From positions 324,801,114 through 324,865,113 of the forward strand of contig CM022302.1 of assembly GCA_011799875.1 (NCBI GenBank): a stretch of 64,000 nt of DNA, read 5' to 3'. Under the pieces are notes generated by a model, which saw only the letters and a program-made list of their open reading frames with translations, had not been told where the DNA came from and did no database searches. The translations under genes were made by a program, and so were the position numbers. Of this stretch, positions 44,510-55,102 are shown one piece after another; position 1 is the first letter of the stretch; each line of letters starts with the position of its first letter. This stretch comes from Thinopyrum elongatum (taxonomy: Eukaryota; Streptophyta; Magnoliopsida; Poales; Poaceae).

Positions 44510-47500
44510 ATGCCGAGTAGCAGCGACAGCACTCATGCTTCAGGCAATGTATCTTCATCTGATTTCGACAACCCTAGGTCTTCAGCAGATGATGAGGGAT
44601 CAAGTAATCTTGAACGGGATAGAGCTGCAGCAATTACCCTTCCGGTCAGGACACGGAGGAATGCTCCAAGGAAGCCCACACACTAGCCTAAAGGTGTATA
44701 TGAAGTAACCGAGATCGATTTAAAGTCTTGGGCTCCAACTAAACCAGATAAAGCACGCACGAGGTTCAGGAGTGTGTGTGGATTTGTTGGCAGGGCAAGG
44801 CTCAACATTAATCTGCCGGGGTTTCAGAAGGCTGTCACAGAAACACTGCAAAGGATAGTCCGGGAGATCATGGATCACTACAACATTCCAGAGCAGTGGA
44901 GAATGCAGGTGGAACACGCTGCACTGAAGAATGCTAGGGATGCTTGGAGAAACTAGAAGCACGTGTTGTACAAGAAGTACTTGAGTGAAGGCAAGGACCC
45001 AATCCCCACATACCCCCAAATGACAAAGGCAGACTGGGCAGAATTCAAAAGGGTCTGGGCAACTACAGAGCTTGCTGAGAAAAGTGCCAAGCAATCGGAA
45101 CTTCAGAAGAGGAACACACACCCCCACCGTATGGGTGTGGCAGGATACTACGGCATGAAACCGATATGGGACCAGCAGGACAAAGAAGCAGTAGTGGCGG
45201 GTGGGAAACCGGCCTTTAGTGAAATCAGGGGCGAACGCGCTAGAGACTACTTGCGGGCACGTGCAAGGAGGCGTGATGACGGAACTTATTACTTTGAAAA
45301 CTCACATGACGAAGAACTGTATCGCGTGATGGTAAAGGCTTCCAAGATCCCTGGAAGGTTCTATAGGAAATCAGGGCCATGTGACATTCTGTCCATTGCT
45401 CTGGAAACAATAGAGCCCCCTGGCCGTGCAAGGGGTATAGGTGTTAATGTCCCGCACAAGAGGGCTTTCACACTCAGCAAAGAAGAGAGGCTCAGCATGA
45501 AAAAAGTGAGGAGTGAAATGAAGCAGAATGAATTGTATGAAAGGTTGAGGAAGGACATGTATCCGGCTATTCGAAAGGATATTGAGGAGTTAATGATGAT
45601 GCAGAAGACTCTAACACTGACAGATAGCTAGCAGATGGGAGGGGAGGCGGGCATGGAGGATGCTTCTTATTGCGCAACAACACCGCACAAGAGTAGCTGT
45701 GCATCAGCTGACCCCAGCGACACTGAGACTGAGCTGCTCATGATGATGCTATATCTGATCTATCTGGAATGAAAGACAGACTGAAGGGTGTGCATACACA
45801 TTATGAAGGTACATTAAAATGTGCAACAGCCTGGGTTTGCCCACCCTTCTTGGAAGAGGGCCTCTTGTTGGACAATGTGCCATTGAAGCCGGGCTGTGTG
45901 AAGTGCTACGTGACTAAAGTAAAGCCTGGATTCAATGAATTTACCCTGAAGAATGTCCTAGGAGACTTTGATGAGCAGAGGACCTTGGGAGAAACACTGT
46001 TACATCACATCCAGTGGCCATAAAAGGAAATAGAGTTCATCGATGAGATCCCTGAAGCCCCGCCAAGAGCAACCAATGTCGCCCCTCAACCAGCGACGCT
46101 TTCCTTACCATAGCAGCTCTCGCGTGCTTCCCCCGAAGAACCTAATACTCATAATCCGACGGCTGATGCATCAACCTGTGATCAGCCGACCCGACTTTGT
46201 GCCGTACAGGCCATGTTATCGTCCGCCCCAGAGCAGCCAGTGGCAAGGCCTACAACTGCTGAAGATGCACCACCGGTTCAGATGCTGGCCGCTGAAGCAG
46301 TGGGGGGAGACCCAGCTGTAGCACATGCTCAGCAGACCAACCTAGTGGAATGGACTGCTAAGCAGTCTGACGCTTCGGAATCATCTGCTAAGCAGTCTGT
46401 AGGTCCAGAACCGACCGTTCATCAGTCCCTCAGTCCGCAGCCGCGTGATCAGCATACCAATGCGTCAGCACTTCCTGCTCAGCAAACCAACACGTTGGCA
46501 CGGCCTCCTCAGCACACCGACAAGTTGGCACCACCTGCGCAGAAACCCAACATAACTTCAACGCATGGTCAGCAGTCTGATGCATCTACTCCTACAGCCC
46601 AGCAGTCCGTCACAGCAGCCCCGCCAGCTCAGCGGTCCGGCATAGCTAAACCGTCTGCTAAGCAGTCCGTTGAAGCTTCACCATCTGCTCGGCAGTCTAC
46701 CTTTCAACCAACCAGATGTTCTACCAGAAATGCTTCAAGTACCAAGAAGGAGGCGGCCAAAAAGGCTGCACCCCCAAGGAAGCGCGCCGGGAGAGTGAAG
46801 AGGAAAGAGAACGATTGCCTCTTACTTAAAGCACTCATCGCCCAGAACCAAATTAACAGCAAGTTTTTTGAATCGGAGAGTAATATTATTTCTGACGGCA
46901 TGAAAGATGCAGAAATAGATTTGGTGCTTGCTAAAAATAAAGCAGACGTACTTGAAGCACGGAATTACGTCCATGGCCAGCCATTTCTTGTTGGCGAATA
47001 CTTTGATGAGTGCAGCTCCAGTTGTCGCGAGTTACATGAATATTGCATGGATCAAATGTCAGCAGGTCATCATGGTCTACTAGTCCACTACAACAGAGAT
47101 CATTTCCGACACGATGCTGGTTCCATCAATGTGAGTTTCGAGGACTTACATCTCTTCTTCAACTTCAACGAGCTCAATGCCACTCTTGTTAGATGCCTGA
47201 TTTTGTAAGTACTTAACAAACTCTGATCAACTTCTCCATACAAGGCTGTAAATGATAAACAGCTAACTGCATTTTATTCCTCTCAAGGGATTGAACATGC
47301 AGAGAAGAAAAAGGGAGAGTGTGTATTTCATAGATCCTGCATTAGCAAATGGCACAACATTAGATGGTAAGGACCTACGGGACTGGGCCATTAACACGGT
47401 CGTCCGTATCTTCGAAAACACGCCCCATGCAGAATCATTTCTTTGGCCATATCATGAACGGTAAGTCAAGTAAACAACCACGCATACACTGACTGTCTTT

Positions 47501-48363
47501 CAGATTTCGACATAATTCATAAGTTCATGGCTTTCTTAATATGTAGCAATCACTGGATATTGGTATTCATTGTTCCAAACAAGAACACAGTTTACTACAT
47601 GGATTCTCTCAGAGAGTCAACAAACGCTCAGGATCTGATGCATCTTCAGCAATTCATGGATAGGTATTGAATTCTATGATGTTGAAATTAATTTGCATTC
47701 ATATCTGGTTCAATAATTGATGTTGTCAAAATTCATCTTCATTTGCTGTGTGCTCGCATTGTGGAAAACTAAACCAGGGAACCTGTTCAAGAGGGAACTA
47801 CCTCTGCAGCACGAGATTGTTTCTCCGGTAACACACCGAAATCCATTATTTTCAGAAAATTTATCCAATAGTCTACAAATACCTTTTCTTACGCTAGTCA
47901 AATGTTCAGGCTTCTAAATAAACCTCTTTCTATTTCTGTCAAAAGAAAAAAAATACATCTAACACCGGTTAGGTTGTTCCTAACAGGACAAATACATGAC
48001 TAATTATGTACAAAAAAAATTCAGTGTCCTCAGCAACAAGCGGAGACCAACCTTTGTGGATACTATGTTTGCAGACACATGATCTCCATCTGCAAATCTG
48101 CTGATAATTATGAAGATCCTCGCGAATTAGTACCAGTAAGTCTATCTTAATTAGTATCTTCTACTCCACTCATATGGCACATTCTGATCTTAAAAATACT
48201 GCAGCTCATCTTAGAACCGAGGACTCCTGAACCGCTACCCGCTGGTGAATTGCTGATGGTTCAGAGATTTATCAGCGACTTCTTCCTGAATCACTACATC
48301 AATCCCACTGGTGATAATGAAGATTTCAGCATGCGTTCTCCTGAAACATTGAGTAAGAGTTAG
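44510..48363 (+). pseudogene. Second CACTA gene: plant-transposase domain, DUF8039-like domain, decapeptide repeat, Ulp1-like C48 peptidase
   Basis: It starts MPSSSDSTHASG at 44510. In one frame to 45631, with stops at 44684, 44954 and 45629, it carries the plant transposase domain (Pfam Transposase_24 type: WAEFKRVWATTELAEKS, NELYERLRKDMYPAIR). A shift near 45740 leads to KCATAWVCPPFLEEG...GCVKCYV, a DUF8039-like domain, then a 13-copy decapeptide repeat, a basic region and, across several exons, a Ulp1-like peptidase. His is in NHWILVF (about 47548), Asp in YYMDSLRE (about 47600) and Cys in NLCGYYVCRHM (about 48055), so the triad is present. Donors such as ACG|GTAAGT (47461) and CCA|GTAAGT (48139) and acceptors such as TATGTAG and AATTCAG support introns. 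The last exon ends SPETLSKS. Such fusions are typical of grass CACTA elements; the peptidase's role in them is unproven. Confidence 0.82.
46327..46716 (+). repeat. 13 tandem 30-bp units coding for a decapeptide
   Basis: The frame reads thirteen consecutive ten-residue units of the pattern A-(Q/K)-Q-(S/T)-x5-(P/S/T), for example AKQSVGPEPT, AQQTNTLARP, AQQSVTAAPP and AKQSVEASPS, with no length change. It joins the DUF8039-like domain to a basic, AT-hook-poor segment and probably forms a flexible linker. Confidence 0.9.
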
Positions 48364-49389
48364 CCGCTAAACATATATGCATGGATCCATTGTTTTCCAT
48401 CTGATGAGGTCATCGTATTTCGTACACTATGATTAATTATGTAATGCATATATGTGTCGACAAATCATTGGAATTTAGCTATCATATGTTCAATTGCAAT
48501 TTTTGCGAAATCTGATGAATGTTCTTCATGTGGACACTATTTGTTCAATTGAATATTGTAGCAAATTTGCTTTTTGCATGTCGATTCAAAATGGGATATT
48601 TTTGTTTTAACCTGGCAATTGCTCTGCACATGGTTCAACTAAATGAGTGTGTGCGATCCACATCGAAAAGCATACGTCAATTGTAGCGGAACCGTCGGTG
48701 ATACACAGCAAATTGCAAACGATTTGCAGCGCTACTACGTGTGCGTAGGGTCTCCGAAACCGTTTGTGATATCACGTTATCGCACACGAGAGCTTGGAGT
48801 AAACCGTGCCCAATGTAAAATACAATCCTAGTCATAAATTTTTCAGGAAAAGTGTGGGATCCCAAACGAAAAGCACACGTCACTCTTGCCGCAACCGTCG
48901 GTGATACACAACAAATCACAAACGGTCTACAGCACTTGTATGTGTGCGAAGGGGCTCCCGAACCGTTTGTAATAGAACATTATCGCACACGGTAATTGTT
49001 GGGAAACGTGTGCGATGCAGTCTTGCATGGCAGACGGGTTCCGCAGAAAACTCATGTGTGATGGGGCACGTATCACACACAGTTCATATGTTGGCCCGTG
49101 TGCCTTACATATTGTTTCCCAAACGGTTCATTATGACACACCGTTTGGTTTCACTGCGTCATTAGAAACGTTTAATCACCGATCCCACACATGCGAAAGA
49201 ATTTAGTGTGTGTTGCATCGCACATGATTACATTTTGCAAGGCCTCTGGATCATGGCTCCATATCCCCGGCGGTTTCTGGGTTGTGTGGGAAGGACCCCC
49301 CTATTGCCCACACTCACTTGGCGACGGTTCCAATTGCCGTCACGGAAAGGGGTTAAAAACCGTTTGTATAGCACCTCGCTGTACCAGTG
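48364..49389 (+). other. CACTA right subterminal region and terminus
   Basis: After the peptidase gene comes AT-rich sequence. From about 48640 there is a dense set of subterminal repeats: CGCACACG, AACCGT(T/C)(T/G)GTGATA and AACCGTTTGTAATA, in tandem 200-bp-scale blocks (48640-48830, 48850-49000). The element ends GTACCAGTG at 49389. From 49065 on, the sequence is duplicated at 59813-60137. Confidence 0.75.
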
Positions 49390-50458
49390 TTTTTCTTTGT
49401 GAGCTCGTTGAGCGGTGTTGTGATGGTACTAAAGTCCTTCATGAACCGGCGGTAGAACCCAGCAAGTCCGAGAAAACTTCGTACGTGTGTGACCGAGTTA
49501 GGGGTCGGCCAACTCTGGATCCCTTCAATCTTGGCTTTATCAACTTCGATTCCATCCGTTATCACAACATAGCCAAGAAAAGCGACTCGATCCATGCAAA
49601 AAGTGCACTTCTCGATATTTACCAAATAAACGTGCATCACCCAGAGTGGAAAAAACAGCACGCAAATGGTCTAAGTGTTCCTCTAGTGACTTACTATAAA
49701 TCAGAATATCATCGAAGTATACTACCACAAATCGTCCAATGAAAGCTCGCAAAACTTCATTCATTAGTCTCATAAAAGTACTAGGTGCATTAGTCAATCC
49801 AAAAGGAATAACTAACCATTCATATAAACCAAATTTAGTTTTGAAAGCAGTTTTCCATTCATCGCCTAGTTTCATATGAATTTGATGGTAGCCACTACGC
49901 AAGTCCACTTTAGAAAACACAACAGAGCCACTGAGTTCATCAATCATGTCATCTAATCTAGTAATAGGATGATGATATCAAATTTAATATTATTGATGGC
50001 TCTACAATCAACACACATACTTGAACTACCGTCCTTTTTAGGAACAAGTAAAATGGGTACAACACATGGACTATGTGATTCACGAATGTAACCTTTATCG
50101 AGTAGTTCTTGGACTTGTCATTGAATCTCCTTGGTCTCCTCTGGATTAGTCCGATACGGCGCACCATTGGGTAGTGAGGCACTAGGTATCAAGTCAATTT
50201 GGTGTTCAATTCCTCTCATAGGTGGCAGCCCCGATGGTACTTCCTTTGGGAAAACATCATGAAACTCCTGCAAAAGGTTAGCGACAACAGGAGGCAAAGA
50301 AGGAGGCATATCCTCAAATGAAAAAAAACTTCTTTGCAAATAAGAGCATAATATTCATCAGTTTGAGCATCTAAGTCAAAAATTTCAGCTCGTGTAGCTA
50401 AGAAAGAAACACCTTTCAATTTAATTTCTTTAGATGTGCTAGGATCAGATTTGTGCAT
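49390..50458 (-). pseudogene. Chromovirus-like gypsy reverse transcriptase, cut by the CACTA end (copy 1)
   Basis: The linker MHKSDPSTSKEIKLKG and FPKEVPSGLPPMRGIEHQIDL lead into [32 protein letters not shown] and the active site [12 protein letters not shown] at about 49709-49720 are readable. A frameshift near 49600 precedes [16 protein letters not shown] and [16 protein letters not shown]. The coding sequence stops abruptly after PLNELTKK, where the CACTA terminus begins. A further frame break lies at 49950, and an 8-A run at 50331-50338 is one base short compared with copy 2. RNase H and the main integrase are absent here. Confidence 0.9.
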
Positions 50459-50562
50459 CTTATGAAATTGTTCTAACTCATCAACGACTTTTTGATTTTC
50501 AGATTTGATACGCTCAGTATTTGTGTTTCTACTAGCCTTAGAGAGATCATCTTTAAAATTTG

Positions 50563-51033
50563 CTAAGGAGACATAGGGTGTAGAATGATTTTCTTTCCTT
50601 TATGTGTGAGAATGTACTGATTAGTTCTACCATCATGTAAACATTGTTTATCATACTGCCATGGCCTTCCTAGTAACATAGAACAAGCTTGCATAGGCAC
50701 AATATCGCAGTTAATAGTATCATGGTATGAACCTAAAGAAAAAGGAACTCTCACCACGTGTATTACCTTTACTTTTCCACCATCATTAAACCATTGAATG
50801 TAGTAAGGATGTGGATGTTGTCGGGAAGGTAGGGAGAGCTTCTCCACCAAGTCAATGCTTGCTAAATTGGTACAACTCCCTCCATCAATGATTGTGCGAA
50901 CTGAACGATCTTTGACGACTCCTTTGATGTGGAAGAGGTTGTGACGTTGATCCTTCTTTGCTTTGACAATCTTAGCACTAAAGACATGATGTGATGTGAG
51001 ACTCATGTACTTATCGGTGTCTTCGGCGATCAC
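50563..51033 (-). pseudogene. Aspartic protease region of the chromovirus-like gypsy (copy 1)
   Basis: The frame is open for 156 codons. The active site reads TIIDGGSCTNLASIDLVEKL, preceded by NLFHIKGVVKDRS and followed by HPHPYYIQWFN and CSMLLGRPWQYDK. It ends at a TAG after LHPMSP that replaces a codon within an otherwise continuing frame. Gag is directly upstream on the minus strand, separated by a stop at 51046. Retroviral-type proteases act as dimers with one DT/SG or DGG site per chain; this one has DGGS. Confidence 0.88.
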
Positions 51034-51045
51034 ATGTTCTTCTTC

Positions 51046-52438
51046 TTACATCGGTCTTGTGTCATCGTCTTCATGTGCAACGAGTAAGGTATATGCGTCT
51101 TCATCAAAATAACTAGCGGAGTCATACTCGCCGTCTTCATGAATGATCAATACACGCTTATTAGGACACTCCTTCCTGACATGGCCAAATCCCTTACAAG
51201 TGTGGCACTGGATATCCTTTCTTATTTTGGAGGAAACAGACGATGATGATGAACTTTTTGTTGGAGTTGGTGTAGTAGTTTTCATTGGTGCCGAAGGGTG
51301 TGATGCTGAAGTTGATGAAGTAGGCACGGGCGAGAGGTTGCAGGTGTTGTTGTAGAGGTGCGAGTGGACAGGGCCAGAGGGGTGCATGGCACCCTGGAAG
51401 TACGACCTGCAAAAAATTAGAACACATTCTCGAACGACCCTGCACTTCATGTTCAGCATGTATAGCAAGATGGAATAAACGGGTCATTGAATTATAATAC
51501 TTATAAGCAAGTATGTCATAAATTTCTCTATTCAATCCACCCAAGAACCTAGCCATAGAGGCTTCCTCTGTCTCAACTAAACCACAACGTAACATGCCCA
51601 TTTGCAATTCTTAGTAATAGTCTTCCACAGATTTAGATCCTTGGTTCAAGCGTTGTAGTTTATTTAGCAAGTCACGTTCATAATATCCAGGAACAAAACA
51701 GTGACGAATTATTAATTTCAAAGCTTCCCAAGTGGCAGGAATATTATTAGGATATTTGTGACACTGTTCTCTCCACCAAACAAAAGCAAAATCACTAAAC
51801 TCACTAGTTGCAGCCGTAACTCTTTTATCATCAGGAAAATCATGGCAAGCAAATTTTTTATCAACTAATAATTCCTAGTCAAGATAAACATCCGGATCAT
51901 ATTTCCCATCAAAAGGAGGCATGAAAAATTTAATTTTACCCAACGAGTTGTCATGGCTACGTACCTGAGGACTCTGGTGTCATCCCATACCTTGTTGATT
52001 ATTGCGTAGTCGACAATGATCACAATCATTGTTATCATTAACTGCATCAGGATCCTCGGAATCACCATCATAGTTGTCATCTTGGATGGCCTAATGCGGG
52101 TCGGCTATCTAGTTGGCATTGCGAGCATGGGGCTGGTCAACGACATCGGTGTATGAAAGAGGGTGGCTCGGGTCCCATGGGAGCACCCGACGAGCTCGTT
52201 TTAGACCTGTGTTGGTGGCTGGAAGTCGCAGAGCGGCGGCGGGGGCGGCGCCCAGACGGGCATCCTGGCCATCAAGACGTTTCATAATAGCTGCAAGTGT
52301 TTGAGTGAACATCTCATTGCTATCCTTGATTGACATGATACGCTTATCAAGTGCGCCCTCGAACGATGTGAACCGCTTGGTGTATGCAGGCACATCCTCC
52401 TCAAGTGTGCCACCGTGGCTTTCATGTTGTCTTGTCAC
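51046..52438 (-). pseudogene. gag of the chromovirus-like gypsy (copy 1)
   Basis: It starts MTRQHESHGGTLEED at 52438. The capsid region includes FFMPPFDGKYDPDVYLD, then a TAG at 51877-51875 where copy 2 has Trp. FVWWREQCHKYPNN, FVPGYYERDLLNKLQRL and MARFLGGLNREIYDILAY follow. The zinc knuckle CHTCKGFGHVRKEC is near 51200. The protein resembles Gag of chromoviruses such as the CRM/Cereba group, but I cannot assign the clade firmly without the full integrase. Confidence 0.88.
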
Positions 52439-53789
52439 CTGCCATGGTTAGGATGGAACAAGAACAAAATCACAAGTATATTGCTCCTACAGTAACTATG
52501 ATGAGACGGTGGAAAATGTCTCTCAACTCTCTAACAATTACCAAGCTCTTACCAGTTCTTACCGTGCTGCAGTGGTTGTCGGCCGTTGGCGATGTCAAAA
52601 GTGATCAAAAGATTGATATAGAAATTACCAAGGGACCGAACAAGGTCCAATATAGGAAGTGGAGCTTGGTGAAGGTTTCCTCAAATCACAATATGTGGCA
52701 CAATTAAGCAAAAAGTAATGCAGACTGAATAATTTCTCAAACTCCTAACTAGTGTTGGTAGTCGACTAGTAAGAGAGAAAACAATCTAAGCCTAGATACT
52801 GAAACAAGTGAGAGGAAACCGATGAAAAGGCAATAGCTCTAAGTAGCTAGATATAAGTTAAGTAGAAACGTAGCATATGGCAACGAAGAGCAGAAGATGT
52901 GCAGCAATAACAATGTATATGCACGAAGTAAATGTTCTGAACAGCAAGAGATATTTCAAAAGATGTGAACCGGCCCAAACTTTGCAAAAAAAAATCTTTT
53001 GCTCCTTTTTTTTGGCTTTTCTCTTTTTTTGTTTTTTAAGCCGGTTATTAGCGTGTATACACAAGATGATGCGGACACAAGTTGTGTCCAAAACAAAAGA
53101 AACGTGCGTCCAACTCCTACGAAAGCTAGCAAAGGAAACAAAGCTGGGAAACTTTATGAGCGAGATGTAATGGCTAGTGGACAAGTTCCTACTAGAGCTA
53201 CCTAGACGTGCTTCGGATGTTCAGATTAGCCGGTATGAGTGCACAAGAGAAATTGGCGAAGATTTGTGTATGTGGCACGCGTGGAGGCAGACAGACAGCA
53301 CGGGTTGTCTGGCGGCTGGCGTCTTGCCTATGGTGAAGCGGCACTGAGGACCAGACATGGTGTGCCCTGTATGTCTAGGGTCTCACGAAAGGATGGATGT
53401 ACTTCCGGTACATGTGGGAATCTGCAATGCTAATTAGTGCCAGATAAAATTGTAGCAACAGAAAAAATAGATGCCCGAAATCAATAAAAATAGGAAACAA
53501 CCAATTGCAATCTCTTTTTTTTCGGACAAGCGCGATAGAGGAAAATATGGTGGAAAAAAGAGGATCGATCTAGTAGATAATTTCTCCCTGAATAATCTAG
53601 ACCAGCACTAATTCTAGGATGAATGTAACCAAGAATTCAACTACGCAAATACTAGATGCAAAAATTGCTAAAGGCTAAAAAGATAGGAGTAAAGGATGAA
53701 CTAATGTAATTTTGTTTTGGCTTTTTCGTGGGTTATAGGACAGAAAATAACTAATCTAATAAAACTGTAAATCTCTCACCGATGAACCT
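52439..53789 (-). other. 5' leader of the chromovirus-like gypsy (copy 1)
   Basis: About 1.35 kb lies between the primer site and gag ATG on the minus strand. It contains A- and T-runs (52985-53040) and no supported gene. The part up to 53251 is repeated at 63188-64000. Confidence 0.7.
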
Positions 53790-53803
53790 GAAAACTGATA
53801 CCA
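53790..53803 (-). other. Primer-binding site of the chromovirus-like gypsy
   Basis: The minus strand reads TGGTATCAGTTTTC, two bases after the LTR end CACATCA. The first nine to ten bases match the initiator-Met tRNA primer-site pattern. Confidence 0.75.
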
Positions 53804-53805
53804 CT

Positions 53806-54541
53806 TGATGTGACAGCGGCCCGATCTTTCGATGAGAGTGGGGGTAACTATCAATTTGGTGGATTTTGACCTTGACAATCCGGCTATACCATACCATATG
53901 ATACGCCTCGACAATCGCTAAACCAATCTCCGATGGTTATTGACCTTGTTGTAGGTATGACCAACCTGAACAACGAGGTTCGAGTTCCTGCAAGCAACCT
54001 AAGAACTGGCAAGAGCAAAGGTGAATTGTAATCTGAAATTTCGGATGATAAATTGAGCACATGAACTAGATGAAAAGTTGGGGTTCCACTGTGGATCTAA
54101 CAAGGTGGTAGTCCTACACGTCTCGTAGATGCGAATTGTAGCGATGGCTAGACAATACAATAAAACCCGAGTCTAAACCTAACAGAAGAAAACTATTTAT
54201 TGGGTATGGCCACCGCGCTTCGACCTGTCCAGGATGGCTACGACTTGAAGTAAATAAATCATCAAGAGCTGGCCCACTTGTAGACAAAATATTGCATGGA
54301 CTTGTTTAGGATTATTTCCATCTTAAATTAATGAGGTGGGCTGGTGTGCGTGTGGCTCTTGCTGGTCCATGAAGCATAATCCTCCTTCTCTTCTTTTGCA
54401 CTCATGACTTGAGCATGTAGCATGCAGCATGGTTGGCTTGATTGATTCTTGCATGAATTCATTGTTGCCACTCCTGGAGGCAACATGCAATATTTTCCAT
54501 CTTTGAACTTCACGTGGCTTTCTCATGTTAACTCTTCAACA
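53806..54541 (-). repeat. LTR of the chromovirus-like gypsy, flanked by internal sequence on both sides
   Basis: The minus strand begins TGTTGAAGAGTTAAC and ends GTCACATCA, 736 bp, with TG...CA ends. On its 3' side (minus strand) are the primer site, leader and gag. On its 5' side lies an integrase C-terminal coding segment. It therefore serves as 5' LTR of one element body and 3' LTR of another. Confidence 0.75.
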
Positions 54542-54730
54542 CCTCCATTCCTAAGTACAAGCAAATTAGAATATGAGTGTAACATCGTATTCTCGTTATT
54601 TAAATTATATGTACAAAGGAGCGATAGTACCTAGCCATTTATTTGTCTCGCATGCGCTCTAGTAATAGGTCTAGATGGAATAACTGATGTAGGGGTCACG
54701 ACGGGTGTAACTGTGGTAGAGATGACCTCA
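54542..54730 (-). pseudogene. Integrase C-terminal remnant upstream of the LTR
   Basis: The minus-strand frame reads TSVIPSRPITRAHARQIN, a typical gypsy integrase tail (PITRARA motif), then a stop, VLSLLCT and NLLVLRNGG. The frame runs on into the LTR (VEELT, stop), so the pol frame overlaps the LTR start by a few codons. It is joined to copia gag at its upstream end (about 54731). Confidence 0.65.
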
Positions 54731-55102
54731 TCAGAACTTGTGAGAGGTTTCATACCGCTCAACCCGGGCATGAGCCTGAAATACCAATTTCAGCTCCTGT
54801 AACATCTCATATGCCCCGTGGTGCTCAAAACGTCTTTGGAGCCCCGGTTCTAAGCCGTAAAGCATGGCGCACTGAACTATCGAGTAGTCATCAGAACATG
54901 TCCGCCAGACGTTCATAACATCTGCAGGCGAGCCTTGAGGGGGTGCATCACCAAGCAGTGCATTAAGGATATAAGCCTTATGTGCAGTAGTGAGGATAAT
55001 CCTCAAATTACGGACCTAGTGTGCATAGTTGCTTCCATCATCTTTCAACTTTTCTTTCTCTAGGAACGCATTAAAATTTAGGGGAGCTACAGCGCAAGCC
55101 AT
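54731..55102 (-). pseudogene. gag N-terminal part of the BARE-1-type copia
   Basis: It starts MACAVAPLNFNAFLEKEKL at 55102. A TAG replaces the Trp codon after GSNYAH. RIILTTAHKAYILNALLGD, YSIVQCAMLYGLEPG and VERYETSHKF follow, then the sequence leaves copia homology. It covers roughly the first third of a BARE-1 Gag. Both the stop and the truncation inactivate it. Confidence 0.88.

Larger units (their letters stand above)
35511..49389 (+). mobile_element. CACTA (En/Spm-type) DNA transposon, about 13.9 kb
   Basis: The right end is clear: reverse-complemented it starts CACTGGTAC at 49389, with many subterminal CACACGG/AACCGTTTG-type repeats inward. It abuts gypsy RT sequence in mid-frame. The left end is less sure: CACTGTTTATAC at 35511 is followed by subterminal motifs of the same kind (ACCGTGTGAGA, GACACGGTT). 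A second possible start CACTATATG lies at 35490. Inside are a TNP2 transposase gene and a second gene with plant-transposase and Ulp1-like domains, the standard pair of large grass CACTA elements. The 3-bp flanks (GCA left, TTT right) do not match. Confidence 0.8.
49065..53251. repeat. First copy of a segmental duplication (partner 59813-64000)
   Basis: From GGCACGTATCACACAC onward this segment matches 59813-64000 with an offset of 10748, then 10749 after a one-base indel. I count about ten substitutions and one indel in 4.19 kb, about 99.7% identity. The match crosses the CACTA end/gypsy junction at 49389/49390, so it is a duplication of a locus, not two members of one transposon family. Confidence 0.93.

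Noticed and set aside
49191..49742. A 183-codon plus-strand frame, also present at 59939-60490, suggesting a duplicated host gene
   Set aside because: It crosses from the CACTA terminus into the complement of gypsy RT and has no domain; its duplication follows from the segmental duplication.
52858..53205. Small frames with Lys-rich and hydrophobic segments, repeated in copy 2
   Set aside because: They lie in the gypsy 5' leader, rest on A- and T-runs, and no supporting motif or conservation beyond the duplication is visible.
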